From Lunularia cruciata (lineage: Eukaryota > Streptophyta > Marchantiopsida > Lunulariales > Lunulariaceae), in the NCBI GenBank assembly GCA_948567375.1, contig OX419757.1, positions 57,474,001-57,538,000 of the forward strand: DNA of 64,000 bases. The letters run 5' to 3'. Each line of letters starts with the position of its first letter. Within the stretch, counting starts at the first letter, position 1. The position numbers were made by a program, and so were the translations under genes. This document shows, one piece after another, positions 57,366 to 64,000 of this stretch. A model generated the notes under the pieces. It ran no database searches, had not been told where the DNA came from, and saw nothing but the letters and a program-made list of their open reading frames with translations.

Positions 57366-57778
57366 TGTAACAATATGGAGTTTAGCAACAAAGTTAGTTG
57401 GGCTTATGAAGTAGCACATAAGACAAATTAGCCTAGAATATTCTAGAAGTACCTAGGAAGCTTCTTAGGAAGCTTCTTGGCTAGCTTAGCTTGCACCTCA
57501 AGTAAGTAACTTCTAGAAGGAAGCTTCTAGAAGCTTCCAACTAGCTTAGCTTGCATGCCAAGTAGGCGGCTTCTAGAAGGAAGCTTCTTGAGAAGCTTCC
57601 TAGTTAACTTGGCTTGCATTCTAAGAAAGTGGCTTGAGGAAGCTTCTCAAAGGCCTTGTATGCAACCTATATATATCAAAGCCAAAGCTCATGCTAGGCA
57701 ATCGGAGTTTTTCCTCATTCAAGAGTCCCAATGTGAGCTTCCATTCTCCTATTCTCTCCTCGGATTTGGTCTTTTACA
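57366..57778 (+). repeat. 3' LTR of A6
   Basis: 413 bp, TGTAACAATATGG to CTTTTACA. It holds a perfect three-unit heat-shock-type site (57436-57448) and a perfect four-unit site GAAGCTTCTAGAAGCTTC (57520-57537), plus more GAAGCTTC motifs to about 57640. TATA-like CTATATATATC near 57668. Confidence 0.93.
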
Positions 57779-58110
57779 CTTGTCATATGAGGATCCATCT
57801 TGTCTTTCATATTTCCAAGTTGAAACCCTTTGTTCCTAATCCCTCTTTGTTTTCCTCTCAAGTCCAACTTCTTCCTCCTCCTGTCCTTATCAATGATCAT
57901 GAGGAGTACAAAGTTGATTGTATCCTTGCACGTTGCCACATTCAACAAGGTTGTCAACAACATACGGAGTACAAGGTCCTTTGGAAAGGGTATCCCCTTC
58001 ATGATACCATATAGGAACCTCTTTCTCATATCTAGAATGAACAATTGGCCATCTAGGAGTTTCAAGCTTCATTGGCAATGAGGACATCACCAACTAGTAG
58101 TGGGAGAATA
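57779..58110 (+). pseudogene. Chromodomain end of A5 pol
   Basis: Resumes where A5 was broken at 42468. The chromodomain at 57901-58070 reads EEYKVDCILARCHIQQG, HTEYKVLWKGYPLHDT, with a TAG where the Trp of TWEP is expected. Ends SPTS before the purine tract GGGAGAATA and the A5 3' LTR. Confidence 0.88.
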
Positions 58111-58526
58111 TGTAATAATATGGAGTTTAGCGATGAAGTTAGAAGGGCTAATGAAGAAGCAAATAAGACAAATTAGCCTACAATATTCTAGAAGTATCTA
58201 GGAAACTTCTTGGGATGCTTCTTGGCTAGTTTAGCTTGCATCCCAAGTATGTAGCTTCTAAAAGGAAGCTTCTAGAAGCTTCCAACTAGCTTAGCTTGCA
58301 CACCAAGTAAGCGGGTTCTAGAAGGAAGCTTCTTGAGAAGCTTCCTTCTTGCACTCCAAGAAAGCAATCCAAGGAAGCTTCCTGAGAAGCTTCTCAAGAG
58401 CCTTGTATGATCCCTATAAATACAAGAGCCAAATCTCATGCTAGGCATTTGGAGTTTACCCACAATTAAGTGTCCCAATGTGATCTTCCATTCTCCTATT
58501 TCTCTCCTTGGTCTTGGACTTTTACA
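58111..58526 (+). repeat. 3' LTR of A5
   Basis: 416 bp, TGTAATAATATGG to TTTTACA. Contains a perfect four-unit GAAGCTTCTAGAAGCTTC site (58265-58282) and CCTATAAATAC before the start region. Followed by the ATAGT duplication. Confidence 0.93.
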
Positions 58527-58531
58527 ATAGT

Positions 58532-59615
58532 GCTATCAATGTTTGGGACGTGACATGGTGTACAATTGTACACATGATTCTTCCAAACATCCCCATCATG
58601 TCCTTCTAATAAGGACTCAAAAAGGCAAAATCTTATGCACTCTCAAGATAGTGTGGATTTTAGTCACATCAAGTATCATTAGTGCAATCTAATGTAGATT
58701 TACATAATCATTTGGATGAAATTGACAAATCAAGGATCTAGAACTTCCACCTTGAATAGTAGCATGGCACAAGGTATCCTAACATTGAGCAATCATTGAG
58801 TTCTCAAAGGCCATCAAGGTCACTCTCTAAAAGGACTTTGCCCATTGAGAATATGCACTTACCCATATATTTGGATTATCCAAGTTTAAAACTATCATAG
58901 TATCATGACAAATGGTTGTAGGTAAATTTAGATCTTGACCATAAAGTAGAAATTAAAGCAAGAAAAATGCTAAGGAGGCTTGTTTGCTGAACCCATAGCT
59001 CATGGCCAAATAATGTAATTGGAGATTGCGATATCCCAAGTGGCCTCTCTACAATCCCTACTTATGCAATCCACTCTTCATTTTTTGAACCACTCTCTTT
59101 GCTAAGTCATCTGCCTCAAGGTGATCTTGGGAGGAAGTATAATGATCAATCAAGGCCTTGTCACACAAGACCTACAACTCTCAAAGAACTCTATACCTTG
59201 ATCAGTCAAAACCTCAATTGGTGCACCAAAATGACAACGAACTCAATCTTAGAACAAGTAAGTTGTCTCTTCACTGGAATTGTAAGGAAGCGCCACCAAC
59301 TCACTCCACTTGGAAAAGCACCACACCATAACCAAAACATATTGATGATATCTTATAGTCAAAGGTAAAAGTCAAGCATAGTAAAAACTCTTGTAGTAAT
59401 CCAACCCCATGATAGGTAATGGGTGTAATTGGAGCATAGGAGCATTAAATGATGCTCTAACTTGATCACAAACCACACATTTAGTAAGAAAGTGCTATAC
59501 ATTGATCTGCATACTATGCCACTAATAATGACTATGCAATAAGCTATATTTACACTTTACTACAAATTGTCTTAGCTCCTCATGAGTATGTCATACCAAA
59601 ATCTCCTAGCTCTTC
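58532..59615 (-). pseudogene. Family E Ty3/gypsy integrase fragment
   Basis: Read on the minus strand from 59612: HEELGDFGMTYS (zinc domain His region), CVVCDQVRASFNAPM (Cys pair), LHPLPIMGLDYY, YVLVMVWCFSKWSELVALP, FGAPIEVLTDQGIEF (second catalytic Asp kept), then C-terminal text. This integrase differs from A, B and C, so it is a separate family. Stops and gaps are frequent. A5 jumped into it at 58527-58531; the right border with B2 is near 59615. Confidence 0.75.
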
Positions 59616-60300
59616 ATGAGCAAGAAAGGTGCAAAAGGGTGTTTTCCATACATGAGGAAGAATGGTGTGACCTATGTAGATGCATTCATTGAATTGTTGT
59701 AGGCAAATACTAGTACTGGAAGTAAAGTGTCCCACCTTTCTTGCTCTTCTAAGGTGAAACCTTGGAGTATCTCCTTGATAGTGCAATTGGCCCACTCAAT
59801 TTCTCCATCAGTTTGTAGGTGGTATGTTGTGGATATAGCAAGTTTGGTTTTGAAGATGCCAAAGAGCGTTCTCCAAAAATAACTAGTAAATTGAGTACCC
59901 CAATCGATGATGAGCGCTTGAGATAGGCCATGGTGAGAAAAGACCACAACTAAGTACAATTGAGCTAATTGTTGAGAAATCACATCCTTGGTTGTAGAAC
60001 ACATATGAATCATTTTATTGAATCGGTCTACAAAGACTACAATGGAGTCAAAACTTGAGGTGGTCTTGGGCAATTCACAAACAAGGTCCATGCTGACTTG
60101 CTCCAAACATTGTGTAGGAGGGCTTGAAGGAGTCCTATGGGAGCTTGATTAGATGTTTTATTTTCTTGACAAAGTAGGCAACTTTGAATGTACTCCATTA
60201 CATCATTGCTCATCTTTGGCCAATAATAATGGCATTTACTTGCATCTAAGATCTTGTCCACTCTAATGTGACTTGCAATAGCGGTGCTGATATTTTGCTA
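59616..60300 (-). pseudogene. Integrase of B2
   Basis: Zinc domain at 60037-60261 (CLLCQENKTSNQAPIG). Core at 59672-60106: MDLVCELPKTTSSFDSIVVFVDRF keeps the first Asp, ALIIDWGTQFTSYF the second, and DGEIEWANCTI the Glu, so all three DDE residues survive here. A stop near the zinc domain and the missing C-terminus make it non-functional. Confidence 0.88.
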
Positions 60301-60479
60301 GGATGGTGGTTCTTAGGTTTGGAGCATGTAGGATCCATAAATTGCCATCATAAAAAGTGAGTCTTTAGTTATTGGATACGCCTTTGGATGATTGAACTCC
60401 TACAATCTATGGGTTAGTCTTTGTAGTAGTAAGAATCCTTGGCCAAAAATTTGGGTTCATCTTGACTTTTACAACCAAA

Positions 60480-61770
60480 TTGTTCACCATAGGCATTTGG
60501 GTGAATAAAATACTTTTTCAAGTTGCTTCTTGTCTTCCACATATGTGATCATCATGTTGAATTGTTGTCTCCACTTTGACCAACAAATTTGTTGATGAGA
60601 TAGATCTTTTTGTGTCTCAAGGTAGACTAGTGGTTTGTGGTCTATCTCCACTACAAATGCCTTCTTGCCAAGATAGTGCTTCCAATTCTTGGTTGCAAGA
60701 ACAATAGCCAACTCTTGTCATTTGGTGATGTGATAGTTGAGCTCTACTCGTAACAACTTTTGAGATAAATATGCAATTGGGTGCCATCTATCACTCCATT
60801 CCTATTGTAGGACTACTCATATTGCAATGCTTGATGCATCTATAGCTACCTTGATTGGACATGTGGGGTCATACCATTTCAAGGTTGGTGCATATAGTAA
60901 TGTATATTTAATTTTTGTATGGTTCACCACATCCACTTCTTTCCCTTGCCAAGTAGTGATGTTAGGGTTGTGTGACCATGGAAAAGTCATTGAAAAATTG
61001 ATGATAGAACCTAGTCAATCCCCAAAAACTCTTGATTTGAGTTTGATCTTCTAGAGCACCTTATTTTTGAATGAGATCTATTATATCAATCAAAACTTAG
61101 ATACCATTTGCACTTACTCTATGCCCAAGTAATCTACTTTAGACTTGCCAAAATTGCACTCTGAGACTTTGGCATATGACTAGTTCTGTTAGAGAACTAG
61201 AAGACTTCTCATAGACATTTCTTGTGCTCCTTCATTTTCCTTATATAGACTAAGATGTCATCAAGGAAAGTGATAATAGACTTATCTAAGTATGGATGAA
61301 ATATTTCATTCATCAAACTCATGAAGGTGACTATTGTGTTGGTGAGGCCAAAAAACATCACTAAGTACTCAAAGTGACCATACTTGTTCAAAGGGTAATT
61401 TTTTGTACATCTTCCATTGCGATCCTGATTTGGTTATAAATACATTGCATATCAAGTTTATTGAAGTGTTTTGCCCCATTAAGTTGATCAAATAGGTCAT
61501 CCATGCAAGTTAATGAGAATTTATTCTTCATTTTCTATTGGTTTAGGACCTGGTAGTCAATGCACACTTGCATTGTACCATCCTTCTTCATATACAAGTT
61601 AAGATCTCTATATGGTGATACATTGGGTTGGATAAACCTTTTTTGCAACATATCCTCAATTTGAACCTTGCACTCCTCCAACTCATGAGGTGATAGTCTG
61701 TCCATATGAGGCCTTACAAGGAGGTGTCTTCCCAAGAAGTATCTCAATTTATGTTTTACTCTCCTTTTTG
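60480..61770 (-). pseudogene. RT and RNase H of B2
   Basis: RT N-terminus at 61535-61747 (RLSPHELEECKVQIEDMLQKRFIQPN, MQVCIDYQVLNQ). Palm at 61209-61391 (YGHFEYLVMFFGLTN, SIITFLDDILVYI, catalytic FLDD intact). RNase H at 60484-60860, with AIVLATKNWKHYLGKKAFVVEIDHKPL at 60630-60711. Frameshifts separate the blocks. Confidence 0.87.
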
Positions 61771-61789
61771 GTGGTAATCCTAAGGTAAA

Positions 61790-62330
61790 TCATCAAGAAA
61801 GACATCTTGAAACTCATTGAACACACCTTTCAATTTCTCATGAATTTGTCTATGAAATTATGCACTATGGAATTTTCTTCTTAGATCCATGAAACATCTA
61901 TTTTTCTTACCAATATTTGTTGTTCCTATGACATAAAGAGGCAATCCTTGCCTTGATGATCTTTCACTATCTCCAATTATCTTCCATTGGCTAACTCTCA
62001 CCATTTTCTTTCTCCAATCTACCATGGGGTTGTAATGCTCCATCCATGGTATGCCTAAGATCATATTGTAAAGAGCTAACTATATCACTTGCCACTTAAT
62101 TTCTTGTTGATACTCTCTTTTATAGAGTGTTACCTTTCTAGGTAACAAATTATTTTCTCTATCTAACCATTAAGTACCTCTATTTCTTCATTCAAATCCC
62201 TCTCTTCTTCCATCCCCAACCTAATTGCAACAAAGCAAGACAAGAAATTCTCTATTTTTCCAAGGTCAATCAATACTTTCACTTGATTTGCTTCTAGGAC
62301 CTATTGATAACAATAATTTTTGCACTTATT
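61790..62330 (-). pseudogene. Protease of B2
   Basis: The active-site region at about 62255-62310 reads VLIDLGKIENFLS, so the D-S/T-G Ser is replaced (Leu here, Phe in B1). The later part at 61858-62064 reads MILGIPWMEHYNPMVDWRKK, matching B1. Confidence 0.8.
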
Positions 62331-62399
62331 TGCCTCAACCTCTATGCACTTGTCCTCTTCCTCTCTTCACTTTTACTCCTCTTCAGAGGAGTAAAAGTT

Positions 62400-63640
62400 G
62401 AACCAATAAGGCTATGATGTATATTTATTGGGGATCTTTTTCTCCAATGTGATTTCAGTATCCTCCTCTTTGATTTGTCTCTCAAGTTGTTCAAAGGTTG
62501 CTTGTATAAAGTTTGAGGGTCTCAAGGAAGGCGAGCAAACAATTAATGGCTATGTATGCAACTCAGCCATAATTGTAATAATATCATTGTTTTTCTCAAG
62601 CCTCTTCTCCTTATAGGACTCTATTCTCCTTTCTTTGATCTGTCCTCATTCTCCTTGGAGCTATCATGCTCCTGTAACTTAAAAATAAATGTTGCTCAAT
62701 ACCATAGGAATTGGTCCACCAAAGTGTGGTGTTTCAACCAGATAGTGTTGTGTTGGGACAACCCCTTCACCTCCTCCAAGAACTCTTGCTATACTTTGAG
62801 CACACGCAATGGCTTCAAAAATAGTGCAAGGATTTTATTCCATTACCTCTTGGTAAAGTTGCTCTTTAAACTCCCCATTGAATTTATCAAGAGCTTCTAT
62901 TAAGCTCAATTGGTTATTATGACTTGTAGATCAAGAAATGTCTCCATATATTCTTGTATGCTAGTCTTTTGCTTCAACTTCCGTAGCTGAGTTTGAACCA
63001 TCTACACAAAATTTATAACTTGGAAATTCTTTAGCAGCCTTTCTTGCATTGCCATCCAAGTGATCTCTCTTCCTCTTCCCAACACTAACCATTCCCAAAA
63101 ATCATATTGATCAAGTACTCACATGAAATTTATAATTTTTTTAGTAACCTTTCTTGCATTGTCATCAGAGTGATCTCTCTTCCTTTTCCCAACACTAACC
63201 ATTCTCAAAAATCATATTGATCAAGTGGAACACAATACACATGTGGAATGATCAATGATCTCAATTGTAAATAATCAAAAGTATCAATTCATTCTCGAGA
63301 TCCAATTTTTCCACTATTCCCATTGAATATTGTTCTTTGTAAGACTCAATGTTGCATGTCTTTTTTATTGTAATAACAATATAGATTCATTGTTGATTGG
63401 GGTTAGTGTCATTGACATGCGTGACTCTCTAGGTACTTTGGCCACGGTTATTGGGCTTAATTTTGGGATGATTTCCCTTCTTGCATTACATGATTTTTCT
63501 TGAATGTATGTACTTGACTTTATAATTCTTCCATTATCATCTTGATTTATTGAAACTTGTTCAACATCTATTGCATCCCTTGCATCAGATCTTGCAATTA
63601 CGGCTTTATGATTCATACATATGGCAAATGCTCAATCAAT
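62400..63640 (-). pseudogene. Gag of B2
   Basis: The N-terminus is an open stretch at 63616-63365 beginning MNHKAVIARSDARDAIDVEQV, matching B1 at 7936 onward. The capsid and knuckle part is heavily broken. A direct duplication of about 110 bp occurs at about 63020-63105 and 63130-63220 (shared AACCTTTCTTGCATTG and TGATCTCTCTTCC text). Confidence 0.7.
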
Positions 63641-64000
63641 ACTTCCTACTTCAATAGAGAGTTAATATGATCACTCAAGAGAGGACAAAAAATTAGGACT
63701 ACCATTGGGACCTTAGAGGCTCTCACTATTGATAATATTCCTCACCAAAATTTTATACTACAAAATCCCTACATAGCACTTTTGGCCAAACTACATAATG
63801 GATTTCTACTTGAGTCTTGAAATGAAGAGGAGTTTATATATTCAGATTTTTTGCATTATAACAAAATGTAAATTGTCAAATCCCACTCTCTATTGAATAT
63901 CACCACATGCAGAATCATAGGGTTTAGCAAATTCATTAATGCGTCTATGAATCCAACTCCAAAATGATAAACAAGATATACTCTCACTTGCTCACATTGG
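63640..64000 (-). other. Leader of B2
   Basis: Aligns with B1 7535-7930, between primer site and gag. The window ends before the LTR. No gene. Confidence 0.65.

Larger units (their letters stand above)
42469..57778 (+). mobile_element. Family A chromovirus A6, nested in A5 and hit by C and D
   Basis: LTR 42469-42854, primer site, then element C, gag (split by D), pol with chromodomain, LTR 57366-57778. The interrupted A5 integrase resumes exactly after the 3' LTR. The target duplication is CTTAT/CTTGT (42464-42468 and 57779-57783), one transition apart. Without C and D the element is about 5.6 kb. It is the best-preserved family A copy, but RT and integrase active sites are lost. Confidence 0.93.
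37566..58526 (+). mobile_element. Family A chromovirus A5, interrupted by A6 (which holds C and D)
   Basis: LTR 37566-37978, primer site, gag and pol up to 42468; then A6; integrase end with chromodomain 57779-58110; LTR 58111-58526. The target duplication ATAGT is perfect (37561-37565 and 58527-58531). The two LTRs share private variants (CAATATTCTAGAAGTAT and GGGATGCTTCTTG), which confirms the pair. The first LTR base is changed from T to G. It was inserted into E. Confidence 0.93.
59616..64000 (-). mobile_element. Family B chromovirus copy B2 (incomplete at both ends)
   Basis: Minus strand, order from the right: leader (63640-64000), gag, protease, RT, RNase H, integrase up to about 59616. 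The integrase C-terminus, chromodomain and 3' LTR are missing at the left border with E, and the 5' LTR lies beyond 64000 (the last bases align with B1 about 230 bp inside its LTR). Better preserved than B1 in places. Confidence 0.88.

Overview
The window looks like a land-plant nuclear chromosome. It holds one intact intron-containing nuclear gene for a chloroplast enzyme, UDP-sulfoquinovose:diacylglycerol sulfoquinovosyltransferase (SQD2). This gene lies in AT-rich sequence built almost entirely from dead Ty3/gypsy LTR retrotransposons. Introns are short (113-592 bp), all GT-AG. Species cannot be fixed from the sequence; a bryophyte or another plant with compact genes and gypsy-rich intergenic DNA is possible, but this is only a guess.

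I could separate these repeat families. Family A is a chromovirus with LTRs of about 390-500 bp, a tRNA-Met-type primer site, gag with a CCHC knuckle, pol and a C-terminal chromodomain; five copies, A1 and A3-A6 (there is no A2), plus one gag-only fragment. Family B is a second chromovirus with LTRs of about 575-595 bp: one complete nested copy (B1), one solo LTR and one copy running off the right end (B2). Family C is a gypsy element without a chromodomain, with 690-bp LTRs and a primer site resembling tRNA-Asp. Element D is an unclassified 2.5-kb insertion with an 86-bp tandem repeat. Family E survives as an integrase fragment. R is a 0.95-kb dispersed repeat present twice.

Layout. 1-3509: A1, minus strand, cut by the window edge. 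3570-4515: R1. 4516-6749: no gene. 6755-25004: B1, interrupted by A3 (11257-16979) and A4 (17866-24163); A4 itself carries a B solo LTR (19171-19901). 25010-27080: non-coding, with a small gag remnant of A. 27081-28040: R2. About 28.05-36.6 kb: an island without transposons containing SQD2 (30193-34221, minus, 11 exons). 37566-58526: A5, which contains A6 (42469-57778), which in turn contains C (42868-50055) and D (50923-53469). 58532-59615: E integrase fragment, into which A5 had jumped. 59616-64000: B2, minus strand.

Target-site duplications support this reading: TATTG (B1), AGAAG (A4), TTGGC (solo LTR), ATAGT (A5), AGAGC or GAGC (C), GCGG (D), and one-mismatch duplications for A3 and A6. 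No transposon here has an intact reading frame, and several have lost catalytic residues. The most interesting feature is the family A LTR. Upstream of its TATA box it carries arrays of GAAnnTTC repeats in the exact 5-bp phase of heat-shock elements, including perfect three- and four-unit sites, so this chromovirus may have been heat-inducible. Other points of note are a displaced nucleocapsid-type zinc-knuckle ORF upstream of gag in family C, and element D.
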